Shown here: piece after piece, positions 27,056 to 36,211 of the stretch
Layout: each line of letters starts with the position of its first letter
How positions within the stretch are numbered: position 1 is the first letter of the stretch
NCBI GenBank assembly: GCA_009780015.1
Contig: WRAW01000001.1
Location: forward strand, 78,012-119,202
Source of the DNA: Defluviitaleaceae bacterium
GTDB taxonomy: Bacteria; Bacillota; Clostridia; Lachnospirales; WRAA01
Direction: 5' to 3'
DNA length: 41,191 bases
Notes under the pieces: model-generated
What the model was told of the DNA's origin: nothing
Database searches by the model: none
Seen by the model: only the letters and a program-made list of their open reading frames with translations
Made by a program: the position numbers and the translations under genes

Positions 27056-27217
27056 GGCGTGTTCACACTAACGATTGCGCAGATTTTCGAGCCTGAAATT
27101 TCGCCAATCGAGGAAGGAATAGCGCCGCGTACCCGTAGCGGTACGCAAGCTCTTCCTGACGAAGAGAGGCGGAATTTCAAGCCGAAAAGATGCAATATCC
27201 GTTAGTGTGAACACGCC
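27056..27217. repeat. Foldback element 2 (162 bp)
   Basis: Perfect 18-bp termini GGCGTGTTCACACTAACG / CGTTAGTGTGAACACGCC; core GCGTACCCGTAGCGGTACGC at 27127-27146, the exact reverse complement of element 1's core. Confidence 0.88.
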
Positions 27218-27249
27218 TTAACATCTAAAATTAGCTCAGCTTCACACCA

Positions 27250-27277
27250 AACAAAAACCCCACGATGTGGGGTTTTC
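27250..27277 (-). terminator. Terminator downstream of tRNA-Arg
   Basis: AAAAACCCCACgatGTGGGGTTTT. Confidence 0.75.
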
Positions 27278-27282
27278 ATAAC

Positions 27283-27356
<74 letters not shown>

Positions 27357-27697
27357 AAAGGACTATAGCAGGAAACATTAAGAGTATACACGAAAACATA
27401 GAGATAGTCAAGCATAATTTTCTGGACGTCATGCCAGTCTAATTTATAGCCGAGCAGGAAAAAAATAGTACAGATAAACCTTATCCCAACTAAAAAACAT
27501 CTGCTCTTTCTTTGTCCATTTGTAAAATTTATAAGCACATTCTTGTATACTTGCATCCAGGCATAGTATAATATTGTGAGAATCTTTTCTGCACGAATTT
27601 GACGACTTCTTTATTTAGTCCACTTGAATCGATCTGACATTCGACACTTAGAACCTGTGTTCATAGGTTCTTATTATCTTAATAGTGAGTATGGATC

Positions 27698-28897
27698 ATG
27701 AAAAACTACATTGACAAAAATGCAACGCGGATAGTGCATGTAGACATGGACGCCTTTTACGCCGCGGTGGAAGTGCGTGATAATCCCGGTCTGGCCGGGA
27801 AGCCGCTTATAATCGGCGCGCTGCCAAGTGAGCGGGGCGTTGTTGCTACGTGCAGCTACGAAGCCCGGGTATTCGGCGTTCGCTCGGCTATGAGCATCAA
27901 GGAGGCCTACCGGCGCTGTCCTGACGGAATCTATATGCGTCCAAATTTTCAAAAATATATGGACGCATCCCGGCAAGTCCACAAGATTTGGGACGATTAT
28001 ACCGATATATGTGAGCACATATCCCTGGACGAAGGTTTTCTTGACGTTACCGGATCAGCGCATCTGTTCGGCGGCGCGGACGCCGTCGGCTATGATATCA
28101 AGAGCCGAACCAGGAATGAAGTGGGTCTAACGTGTTCTGTAGGCATAGGCTATTCTATGATGTCTGCAAAGCTGGCCAGCGAAGAAAAGAAGCCGGACGG
28201 ATTCTTTGAGATACTTACCCCAGCGGATTTGCGCGATCTCATCATTGACCGAAGCGTCAGAATAATTTATGGAGTTGGAGCAAAAACCGCTGAAGAATTG
28301 CAAAAAAAAGGTATCACAACTGTGCGCCATATACTCGAAAATCGCCAGAAAATAATCGACTTGCTCGGAAAGCAGGGTCGGCAAATCCTTGATCTGGCGG
28401 ACGGGGTCGACAATCGCAAGGTAACGCCTTATTCCGATCCCAAATCTATCGGCAGCGAACATACATTTCAGCAAGACATACGGGATTTTTGCTATCTGCA
28501 AGACGTCCTCCTGCTGATTGCCCAGAAACTCAGCTTCGACATACGTTTAAAGGGGCTTTTCTGCCGCACCGTTACGCTCAAAACAACATATGCGGACATG
28601 AAGCAAATTACCCGCTCCAAAAGCGGAGATTCCACGGACAAAGCGCGGGATATATACAAAACCGCGTCGGCAATGCTTGACAAAATCGAGAAGCATCCTG
28701 TGCGTCTTATCGGCATAAGCTTGAGCGGGCTTACCACAGAGCCTAATCTTCAACTGACTATGTTTGAAACGGGCAATGGCGAACAGCAACGCAAGCTTGA
28801 TGATGCTATGATGAGGCTGCAATTGAAGTATGGCCATGGCATCGTCAAAACAGTGAACGAGCTTCGGGCAGAGAAAAGGATTAGCGAAGATAGTTGA
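27698..28897 (+). CDS. dinB: DNA polymerase IV (Y-family)
   Basis: IVHVDMDAFYAAVEVRDNPGLAGKPLIIG, ATCSYEARVFGVRSAMSIKEAYRRCP, YTDICEHISLDEGFLDVTGS. Confidence 0.97.
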   Translation: MKNYIDKNATRIVHVDMDAFYAAVEVRDNPGLAGKPLIIGALPSERGVVATCSYEARVFGVRSAMSIKEAYRRCPDGIYMRPNFQKYMDASRQVHKIWDDYTDICEHISLDEGFLDVTGSAHLFGGADAVGYDIKSRTRNEVGLTCSVGIGYSMMSAKLASEEKKPDGFFEILTPADLRDLIIDRSVRIIYGVGAKTAEELQKKGITTVRHILENRQKIIDLLGKQGRQILDLADGVDNRKVTPYSDPKSIGSEHTFQQDIRDFCYLQDVLLLIAQKLSFDIRLKGLFCRTVTLKTTYADMKQITRSKSGDSTDKARDIYKTASAMLDKIEKHPVRLIGISLSGLTTEPNLQLTMFETGNGEQQRKLDDAMMRLQLKYGHGIVKTVNELRAEKRISEDS

Positions 28898-28943
28898 TAA
28901 ATAGGCTGTTAAATAGACTCTTTGGCCTGTTCTTACACGCAAG

Positions 28944-29495
28944 TTATCTCTCCATAACTGCCTTTTTAAGAATCGGCAGAACTATCAAAGCGATTCCTCC
29001 GCCAATCAGCGCCGTAACAAGCTGAGGAACGGAAAATATGGTCGATATTACAGTAGCTTGAGGCTCTGGAAGCTCCAATATAATCGGCACTGCGATTTCC
29101 GCTACCCCGACGTGGAGAACAAGGAACTTCGCAGCCGCCCCAAGCACCAGCGCCGCAATATATGCAAGCCTCCTCCCAAAATCCTGATTACCTATAAAAT
29201 GCCAAACCAGTACAAGGGCTAGATTTCCAAGCATAATAAAAGGAACTATGACCCAAAAAGGCCCTATACCAAAGAATCTGGCCAGAACCGGCGACAGCAG
29301 CGATACGGCGGCGCCCGACCATAATCCCCCAAGCATCACCGATATCACCAGCATCATGTTGACTAAGGAGCCGGTAATCAAGGTGTTGCCCAGAGGAGCG
29401 GTCGCAGCCTGCATCACTATCAGCAGTGCAATAAATATTGCTGTCCTTGTGATCCATAGTATTCTGCTTCGGTTATTAATAACCTTGCCGCTCAT
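28944..29495 (-). CDS. ECF transporter S component (substrate unknown)
   Basis: Six-TM 183-aa protein; TAIFIALLIVMQAATAPLGNTLITGSLVNMMLVISVMLGGLWSGAAVSLLSPVLARFFGI. Confidence 0.8.
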   Translation of the reverse strand: MSGKVINNRSRILWITRTAIFIALLIVMQAATAPLGNTLITGSLVNMMLVISVMLGGLWSGAAVSLLSPVLARFFGIGPFWVIVPFIMLGNLALVLVWHFIGNQDFGRRLAYIAALVLGAAAKFLVLHVGVAEIAVPIILELPEPQATVISTIFSVPQLVTALIGGGIALIVLPILKKAVMER

Positions 29496-29594
29496 GATGG
29501 CTATCTCCTATTCACGATTTTAAGATCGACATCAACTCTAAATCCATTATACCACAATTATATCATAAAAGACAGAGCTATTGTCAAAATACGT

Positions 29595-29629
29595 TATAGT
29601 GAATTGACTTTAATTCACTATCTAGTAAC
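29595..29629. repeat. Short palindrome resembling the left end of the 33990-34107 element
   Basis: TATAGTGAATTGACTTTAATTCACTATCTAGTAAC versus TATAGTAAAACAACTTTAATTCAGTAAC (19 of the first 24 positions identical). Confidence 0.5.
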
Positions 29630-29942
29630 CCTAGCGTTGCCGTGAAAGATGCTCCAAACAGAGCCTTCGTCCACGGGAGAGGCGTAGTCCTCAAGAACAG
29701 TCGTGGCAAGAGCGCCGGAAGCCCCGGCGAACTGAGTCGCCTTCTCAGGCTCCATTCCGGTCAGGATGCAAGCCCCCTGATACTCAGCGAAGACGAAACG
29801 TTAACGGCGTTCGACTCCGCGCTGGTCGCCTGCATGTAGTAAAAATTGCTGTATGTACCGGCGCTCCGTTCGGCGGGCTTATTCTTACCCCCATGCTTGT
29901 CGGTACGGCTATTCCGTACTTACTGCTCTCTCGTAGTTTCAT
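29618..29942 (-). pseudogene. Internally deleted PfkB-family carbohydrate kinase (N- and C-terminal pieces fused, middle missing)
   Basis: N-terminal MKLRESSKYGIAVPTSMGVRISPPNGAPVHTA then (frame change) YMQATSAESNAVNVSSSLSI; C-terminal EYQGACILTGMEPEKATQFAGASGALATTVLEDYASPVDEGSVWSIFHGNARVTR*. Confidence 0.7.
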
Positions 29943-29974
29943 TGTTTTGTTCCTTCATAATAGTTTGAGATCTA

Positions 29975-31237
29975 TCATAACGACCCCTCGAGCGCCCAAA
30001 GACCCAGCGCAGGATTTTCTATGAAGTAGATTTCTTCTCCATCAGACATTGTGTTATATCCCGGTCGCAGACTGCCGGGATTGTATTTCTCTATGGCCTC
30101 CTCAAACGGCATGTATCCGAATGCCACGCCCTCAACCTCGTCTTTTCGCAGCTTTCCGGCGGCATAGGTCACAGAGAAGCGTCCGTCGGACGAGCCGTGT
30201 ATCAGATGTGCCGCCGCGGAAAGGTTGTTTTTGAGTTCGGGTTCGGTTTTGCAGAGTTTAAGAATGTTTTCCCGGCCTATATAGCCGTATTTGCGTATCA
30301 AGCGGTCATTTTCCCCGTCTTCGCCGAACGCTTGCACCCCAGGAGCCAAAATGATGAGCCTACCGCCGTCGGCCATAGCCATACGGGTGCGGTAGATCGC
30401 CTTGTTACCCAGCCACGTGGAATGGAATTCCTGCTCATCCAGCCATACCACACAGGTCTTTATCGGCGACGTCAGGTAGTTCAGATTATGTTTCCGACTG
30501 AGAGCCACGCCGCGGGTGAAGCCATCCCTATCTTTGCCGATATATAATCCGATGATGTTGGTTTTTTTGCCTTCTGTAACTGTAACTGTTAAGACATATT
30601 CTATTGGAAGTTTGGAAAGGTAGTTTTCTTCGGCATAGTCGAAGACTTTGCGCACAGGCGAATAATCCCTTCCCATAATGCGCTCCATTCCATAAAACGC
30701 TCCAAGCATATGAGACTGATTTATAAACCGGCTTCCGCCGCAACCCACCACGATATTCTTGGTATAGTTAGCCATTCCCACAACCTCGTGCGGAACAACC
30801 TGCCCTATCGACAGGATAAGATCATAAGACTTGTCCAACAGATAGTCGGAAATTTCGACCTCCATAGGTTCATCCATAAGGCCATCGGATACCATTTGTA
30901 CAAAGCCTATGGGGACTTCACCGATCTTGGTTACACCGTCGCGCCATCTATGAACAAGGAAGCGCTCTTCGGGGATTTTTTCGCCGAAAAAAGAGACCTG
31001 CTCCTCCCTTGTCATAGGTGTGTGAGTCCCGAGAGCCGGCAATATGTCTACGTGCACACCTTCCAGTAAATCATAGTAAAGCGAGGTAAGCAGCCCTGCG
31101 CCGGAATTCAGCCGGGTTATGTCAGGTGGAATTAACAGCACCTTTTTAAGATTTCTGTTTTGAATCGAACCGGCAAGGATGTCCTTTACTTGCTCTGTGC
31201 TAAGGCCGCCTTCATTTTCCACAAATACGCAACTCAT
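29975..31237 (-). CDS. LarA-like / DUF2088 family protein (nickel-dependent racemase superfamily)
   Basis: LLIPPDITRLNSGAG, ALGTHTPMTREEQ, GQVVPHEVVGMANYTKNIVVGCGGSRFINQSHMLGA. Confidence 0.85.
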   Translation of the reverse strand: MSCVFVENEGGLSTEQVKDILAGSIQNRNLKKVLLIPPDITRLNSGAGLLTSLYYDLLEGVHVDILPALGTHTPMTREEQVSFFGEKIPEERFLVHRWRDGVTKIGEVPIGFVQMVSDGLMDEPMEVEISDYLLDKSYDLILSIGQVVPHEVVGMANYTKNIVVGCGGSRFINQSHMLGAFYGMERIMGRDYSPVRKVFDYAEENYLSKLPIEYVLTVTVTEGKKTNIIGLYIGKDRDGFTRGVALSRKHNLNYLTSPIKTCVVWLDEQEFHSTWLGNKAIYRTRMAMADGGRLIILAPGVQAFGEDGENDRLIRKYGYIGRENILKLCKTEPELKNNLSAAAHLIHGSSDGRFSVTYAAGKLRKDEVEGVAFGYMPFEEAIEKYNPGSLRPGYNTMSDGEEIYFIENPALGLWALEGSL

Positions 31238-31254
31238 TTCATCAATCCTTTCTA

Positions 31255-31463
31255 AGAACCAGCGGTCAATAACCGAAATGCTGGCTAGAAGCGGCGATTT
31301 TTCGCCAATCTAGGAAGCGGCGACGCACCGTCCCCGCGAAGCCCGGTTTTGGCTTCGTGGGGTGGACTGAGCGTACCCATAGCGGTACGCAAGGAGCCGC
31401 TGACGACGAGTGGCGGATAATCGACCTTCTAGACGGCGTTGGGCGTTATTGACCGCTGGTTCT
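31255..31463. repeat. Foldback element 3 (209 bp)
   Basis: Termini AGAACCAGCGGTCAATAAC / GTTATTGACCGCTGGTTCT; core GCGTACCCATAGCGGTACGC at 31371-31390; extra arm CCCCGCGAAGCC..GGCTTCGTGGGG at 31332-31362. Confidence 0.88.
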
Positions 31464-31628
31464 TAAATATCAGCGTAGCTTCCGGGCTGATACGCAGCTC
31501 GGAGCTAGACCGGAAACTTTTGCATAGGCTTTAAGTCGTTTATGGCTATTTGTATAAATCTCACTCTATATCATCGCCGGATATATGTCAACACTTCTTG
31601 TAAATTGTAAAAAATTCTTAAAAATATA

Positions 31629-31657
31629 TTGACATGGCAAAATATATGATGTAATAT
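31629..31657 (+). promoter_or_regulatory. Sigma-A-type promoter of the lacI-like gene
   Basis: TTGACA - 17 nt - TAATAT. Confidence 0.75.
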
Positions 31658-31665
31658 GTTTTTAG

Positions 31666-31677
31666 GTAAACGTTTGC
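31666..31677. promoter_or_regulatory. Candidate LacI-family operator O1
   Basis: GTAAACGTTTGC, overlapping the predicted transcription start. Confidence 0.65.
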
Positions 31678-31749
31678 TTAATGTAGTTAATGTTTATAAT
31701 TACATATCACTTGCTGCTGCGTCAAATATATATAAGCTTAATTACATAA

Positions 31750-31761
31750 GTAATCGTTTGC
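31750..31761. promoter_or_regulatory. Candidate LacI-family operator O2
   Basis: GTAATCGTTTGC, 84 bp centre-to-centre from O1. Confidence 0.6.
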
Positions 31762-31782
31762 ATATATCTTTGTTAATGAGAG

Positions 31783-32829
31783 ATGGTAGTGAGATCAGTG
31801 GATAAAGCGAAACGTACAACGATCAAGGATGTCGCTCTGCGTGCGGGAACATCTATCGCGACGGTTTCATACGTTCTTAACAACTCAAAGGATCGCTACA
31901 TAACAGCACAGATGAGAACGTCCGTAGAAGAAGCCGCGCGTGAACTTGGATATGTGAAGTCCTCTATCGCGAGCGGCCTAAAAGGCAAGGAGATGGGCGT
32001 AATAGCATTTTTGACCCCTCAGTTTGACAATCACTTCTTTCTGGAAATTTTCTTCACTATCGAGAAGATAGCAAATAAAAAAGGTTACGTACTTTCGGTA
32101 TGCAACACTCTTGATGACCCCGTATACGAGAGAACGGTCATTGAACGGATGAATCAGCTTTGGGTAGACGCCTACGTCATTATTCCGACGCATAGAGGAA
32201 CCGAAAATACAGCCTATCTGAGAACGCACGGGATACCGGTTGTGTCGGTTGAGCGTCCGCTTGACGGTATAACCGACTATGATTTCATATCCAGCGACAA
32301 CTTCGGCGCGACTTATGAAATGACGGCACACTTAGTCGGAAAAGGACATACTCGCATAGCTCTTGCGTACTGGGATTCGCCGATTGTAAACCTGAAGGAG
32401 CGTCTGGCAGGATACAGACAGGCTCTGGAAGACGGCGGCCTGCGCTTTGATGAAGGCCTTGTCAAACGGACCGGAGAACTAACCCCTGCAGAAGGTTCGA
32501 GAATCACACGGGAAGTTCTCAGCGATTCTTCCATTACGGCCGTATTCTATGCCCAATACGTTCTTGCCGAAGGCGGTATCAAGTTCTTGCGAAAATCTAA
32601 GGTCCAAATTCCCGAGAGAATATCCGTTTGTGTTCTAGGAGGCCCCAAGTGGATAGAAATGTCGGAAACACGCTTTGCGCATGTCTTGCAGCCCGGCGCG
32701 TCCATAGGGCAGAGGGCCGCAGAGCTCATCTTCGAGAAATTAGAAAAAAAATCAACAAATAATGTTCAGGAAAAAATTGCTTGTGAACTTCATGTCGGCG
32801 ACTCTATCAAAGACCTGACAGTAATATAA
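31783..32829 (+). CDS. LacI-family transcriptional regulator
   Basis: TTIKDVALRAGTSIATVSYVLNNSKDRYITAQMRTSVEEAARELGY plus periplasmic-binding-like domain. Start could be the GTG/ATG at 31783 or slightly downstream. Confidence 0.95.
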   Translation: MVVRSVDKAKRTTIKDVALRAGTSIATVSYVLNNSKDRYITAQMRTSVEEAARELGYVKSSIASGLKGKEMGVIAFLTPQFDNHFFLEIFFTIEKIANKKGYVLSVCNTLDDPVYERTVIERMNQLWVDAYVIIPTHRGTENTAYLRTHGIPVVSVERPLDGITDYDFISSDNFGATYEMTAHLVGKGHTRIALAYWDSPIVNLKERLAGYRQALEDGGLRFDEGLVKRTGELTPAEGSRITREVLSDSSITAVFYAQYVLAEGGIKFLRKSKVQIPERISVCVLGGPKWIEMSETRFAHVLQPGASIGQRAAELIFEKLEKKSTNNVQEKIACELHVGDSIKDLTVI

Positions 32830-32850
32830 ATATTTTAGGAGGTTTATCTT

Positions 32851-33975
32851 ATGAAGTCTAATTTCAAAAAGGCGATGGCAATGACAGCGGCGGTTGCCGC
32901 GTCGGCAGTTCTTATGGCGGCCTGCGCGCAGCCCGCTCCGTCGGCGCCGGCCTCTGCCGCCCCCGCCGAAGCTCCCGCCGCTCCTGCCGAAGCCCCTGCG
33001 GACCCCGAGCCGTCTGGAGCAGAGGTTGAATTCCCGACCCGGGACATCAGCGTTGTTGTTCCTTGGGGCCCTGGTGGTGAAACCGACCTGACCGTAAGAA
33101 CGCTTACAAACGAAATGGCTAACTTCTGGGGCATTACAATGCCTATCACGAACATGGCGGGTGCCGGCGGCTCTGTTGGCCTGGCGGAAGTACATAACCA
33201 GACCCCGGACGGCTATACGATTTTGGGAACAAGCGCCGCGGCGCTGGCCAACGCCCAAGTACTGGGGCTTGTAGATGTAAGCTACCGTGAATGGCACGGC
33301 TGGGCCGCGACATTCTCACCGAACGTTGTTGTGGTCAGAGCCGATTCTCCTTTCCAAACCATTGACGACCTTGTTGATGCAATGACAGCGAATCCGGGAA
33401 GCATTACCGGCGCAAGCGCCGGCCCGGGCTCCAGCGGACACCTTGGCGCAGTTGTTTTTGCCGAAGGCGTAGGCGCGGAATTCCTGCACATACCGTATGA
33501 AGGCGGAGCAGCCGCGATTATAGGAACGCTTGCGGGTGAAGTTGATTTCAACGCGCAGCTTTCGTCCGAAATGATCGACTACCTTCGCTCCGGCGACCTC
33601 CGCGGCCTGGCGGCGTTGACCGAGGAAGACCTCGTAATCACCGGCGGCATTGACGGCGACGTCATAATCCCGTCTATCCTGAACTATGCTCCGGGCATGA
33701 CCAATGTCGTTCCGTTTGGCGGGGTTTTTGGCCTTTACGTGCATGAAGACACTCACCCGGACGTATTGGCAAGCATTGACGAAGCCTATCAGTTTGCTCT
33801 CACAACAGATTCCATGGCCGCTTATATACAGGAAAGAGGATTGGTCTTGTTCGGCTTTGACCGCGAACAAACAGCCGCATATCTTGAAACAACCGCGTCT
33901 ATCGTAAACTGGACGCTGTACGACATCGGCAGCGCGCATGTTTCACCGGAATATCTCGGAATACCGCGGCCATAG
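32851..33975 (+). CDS. tctC: Tripartite tricarboxylate transporter (TTT) substrate-binding lipoprotein
   Basis: Lipobox LMAAC; DISVVVPWGPGGETDLTVRTLTNEM, TNMAGAGGSVGLAEV, FNAQLSSEMIDYLRSGDLRGLAALTEE; SD AGGAGG. Confidence 0.93.
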   Translation: MKSNFKKAMAMTAAVAASAVLMAACAQPAPSAPASAAPAEAPAAPAEAPADPEPSGAEVEFPTRDISVVVPWGPGGETDLTVRTLTNEMANFWGITMPITNMAGAGGSVGLAEVHNQTPDGYTILGTSAAALANAQVLGLVDVSYREWHGWAATFSPNVVVVRADSPFQTIDDLVDAMTANPGSITGASAGPGSSGHLGAVVFAEGVGAEFLHIPYEGGAAAIIGTLAGEVDFNAQLSSEMIDYLRSGDLRGLAALTEEDLVITGGIDGDVIIPSILNYAPGMTNVVPFGGVFGLYVHEDTHPDVLASIDEAYQFALTTDSMAAYIQERGLVLFGFDREQTAAYLETTASIVNWTLYDIGSAHVSPEYLGIPRP

Positions 33976-33989
33976 ATTTAAATGTTATT

Positions 33990-34107
33990 TATAGTAAAAC
34001 AACTTTAATTCAGTAACAAAATATTTTCCAAGCGATAGCGTGTCCGCGCGGCTTCACGCGCGGATCTGAAAAACATTTTGTTACTACTATCAAGTTGTTT
34101 TACTATA
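33990..34107. repeat. 118-bp inverted-repeat element between tctC and tctB
   Basis: TATAGTAAAACAACTT..AGTAACAAAAT / ATTTTGTTACT..AAGTTGTTTTACTATA with central TCCGCGCGgcttcaCGCGCGGA. Confidence 0.88.
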
Positions 34108-34114
34108 CCAGTCG

Positions 34115-34142
34115 GAAAACCGTGCATAAACGCACGGTTTTC
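34115..34142. repeat. Stand-alone 11-bp-stem hairpin upstream of tctB
   Basis: GAAAACCGTGCataaacGCACGGTTTTC. Confidence 0.75.
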
Positions 34143-34165
34143 TGATAAAGAAAGGAGCGGTCGAT

Positions 34166-34657
34166 TTGAAAGAGCAAAAACACGTGAACTTTGTCAGTGC
34201 GGTTATTTTCATAATATTAGCTATTTACGTTCTGGTAAACAGCGTATTATACTCGCAAGACGCAGCCGATAGATTCAACCTTGCATTTCACAATTCGCCG
34301 GGACTTTTCCCGCTAATGGTAGGGACAGGGCTGCTCATAGCCTCGGTAATACTCTTGATACAAAGCCTCAGGGACGCTTCTGTAAAAGAACATATTTCAA
34401 AAGCCGTGGAAGGAGGGGTGTCTTTTGTAAAGTCGCCGACCTCCAAAAGGGCTGCGATAGGCATTGCTTGGATGGCTGTCTATGTTTTTGCGCTGCTTCC
34501 TCAACTTAGCTTTGTTGTTGGTACTATAATATACCTGATTGTGTTCATGCTGTACTTACGCGCGACAAGCCTGATAAATATTGTTTTAATATCATGTGTG
34601 ACGGTTGGTGTAACATATCTCGTATTTCAGGGGCTTTTCAGCGTTATACTGCCATAA
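34166..34657 (+). CDS. tctB: TTT transporter small permease (TctB family)
   Basis: Four-TM 163-aa protein between tctC and tctA. Confidence 0.88.
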   Translation: MKEQKHVNFVSAVIFIILAIYVLVNSVLYSQDAADRFNLAFHNSPGLFPLMVGTGLLIASVILLIQSLRDASVKEHISKAVEGGVSFVKSPTSKRAAIGIAWMAVYVFALLPQLSFVVGTIIYLIVFMLYLRATSLINIVLISCVTVGVTYLVFQGLFSVILP

Positions 34658-34678
34658 TTTGCTCATCACAGAAAGGTC

Positions 34679-36193
34679 GTGGTTTTGTTGCTTGGTTATT
34701 TGATAGATGCCGTTCAAGTAGCTTTTATGCCGGTTCACCTGCTGACATTAGTCCTTTCGGTGTTTTTCGGGCTTGCTGTTGGAATCATACCCGGTTTGAC
34801 AGCAACTATGTCCGTTGCCCTGCTAACCGGGCTTACATTTGGCTTTCCCAGAGAAATTGCCGTTATATCGCTTATCGGTGTGTATGTGGGGGCACTGTCC
34901 GGCGGAGGTCAGGCCGGAATTCTGCTGAACATCCCAGGCACACCGTCCTCAGCCGCAACGGTGTTGGACGGTTATCCCATGAACAAACAGGGTAAGGCGG
35001 GACTTGCTATATTTTTAGCCACGGCAGCTTCCGCCCTTGGTACGATTATTTCCGTGTTTTTTGTTTTATTTCTAACGCCGCCGCTTAGCCGGCTTGGGCT
35101 TGAGTTCCTGTCGTTCGAGTTTTTCCTGCTTGCGCTTTTTGGTATAGTTATATGCGGGAACCTCTCGTCAGGCGGTACCGCCGTAAAAGGCTGGATAGCC
35201 GGATTTTTCGGTCTGGCAATATCAACGGTCGGCCTTGACACTATTGTGGCTTATCCGCGCTTTTCGTTCGGCAACACAAATCTTATGGCCGGGCTTCAGC
35301 TTATCCCGCTGATGATTGCCATCTTCGGAATACCTGAAATCCTCAAAGTGTTTGTAAAGACCAACGAACAGAGGCTGGAAGAAATAAAGTTCAAAATCAA
35401 GGACGGTATTTCAGTGCTGCGCAAAAACATAAAAGTTATCGGGCGCGGCGGCCTTATCGGCACGTTTATCGGAATAATCCCCGGGGTTGGCGAGGATATA
35501 GGCGGATGGCTGTCGTACTGGTCTACAAAGTCCAGCAGCAAAACCCCCGAAAACTTCGGTAAAGGTGAACCTGCCGGGGTTATCGCCGTTGAATCCGGCA
35601 GCAATGCGTGTATAGGAGGCGCGCTTATACCCCTTTTATCTCTTGGCGTACCCGGCTCTACATCCGCAGCGGTTATGCTTGCTGCGTTTATAATGCACGG
35701 CTACCGCCCCGGGCCGCTTCTGATGAGCGATACACCGGAATTATTGTACCAGGTGGCAATATTCCTGTTGCTTGCTTCTATCTCCATGTTCCTGATAGCC
35801 CGTCTGATCACGCGCTTTTCCGTCAAAATACTGGTCGTGAAAAAAGAAATATTGATGCCTATAGTTTTCGTATTCTGTATCTTGGGCGCGTTCCTTGTGC
35901 GGGGCAGTTTCTTTGACGCTCAGCTTGTGCTTATAGCAGGGTTTGTCGGCTTTCTGCTGTCGTACGCCAAGTTTCCGCCGGCTCCGCTTCTGCTTGGGCT
36001 TGTGCTTGGAAGAATGGCGGAATCCAACATGCTTCGCGGGCTTTTGTTAAGCGGAGGCAGCTTCATGCCGATTTTCCAAAGGCCGATAGCTACGTTTTTC
36101 TTTATAGTCATATTATTCCTGATCGTCACACAAATCCCGTTCGTCAAAAATTGGTTTTCAAATTTAAGAAAGAAGAAAAATAAAGAAGCATAG
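34679..36193 (+). CDS. tctA: TTT transporter large permease (TctA family)
   Basis: FGLAVGIIPGLTATMSVALLTGLTF, GGGQAGILLNIPGTPSSAATVLDGYPM, GVPGSTSAAVMLAAFIMHGYRPGP; GTG start. Confidence 0.96.
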   Translation: MVLLLGYLIDAVQVAFMPVHLLTLVLSVFFGLAVGIIPGLTATMSVALLTGLTFGFPREIAVISLIGVYVGALSGGGQAGILLNIPGTPSSAATVLDGYPMNKQGKAGLAIFLATAASALGTIISVFFVLFLTPPLSRLGLEFLSFEFFLLALFGIVICGNLSSGGTAVKGWIAGFFGLAISTVGLDTIVAYPRFSFGNTNLMAGLQLIPLMIAIFGIPEILKVFVKTNEQRLEEIKFKIKDGISVLRKNIKVIGRGGLIGTFIGIIPGVGEDIGGWLSYWSTKSSSKTPENFGKGEPAGVIAVESGSNACIGGALIPLLSLGVPGSTSAAVMLAAFIMHGYRPGPLLMSDTPELLYQVAIFLLLASISMFLIARLITRFSVKILVVKKEILMPIVFVFCILGAFLVRGSFFDAQLVLIAGFVGFLLSYAKFPPAPLLLGLVLGRMAESNMLRGLLLSGGSFMPIFQRPIATFFFIVILFLIVTQIPFVKNWFSNLRKKKNKEA

Positions 36194-36211
36194 CAGAGAG
36201 GGGATTTTAGT

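Noticed and set aside
29642-29839. Plus-strand ORF MKDAPNRAFVHGRGVVLKNSRG...
   Set aside because: It is antisense to the recognisable PfkB kinase remnant on the minus strand, which explains the open frame.
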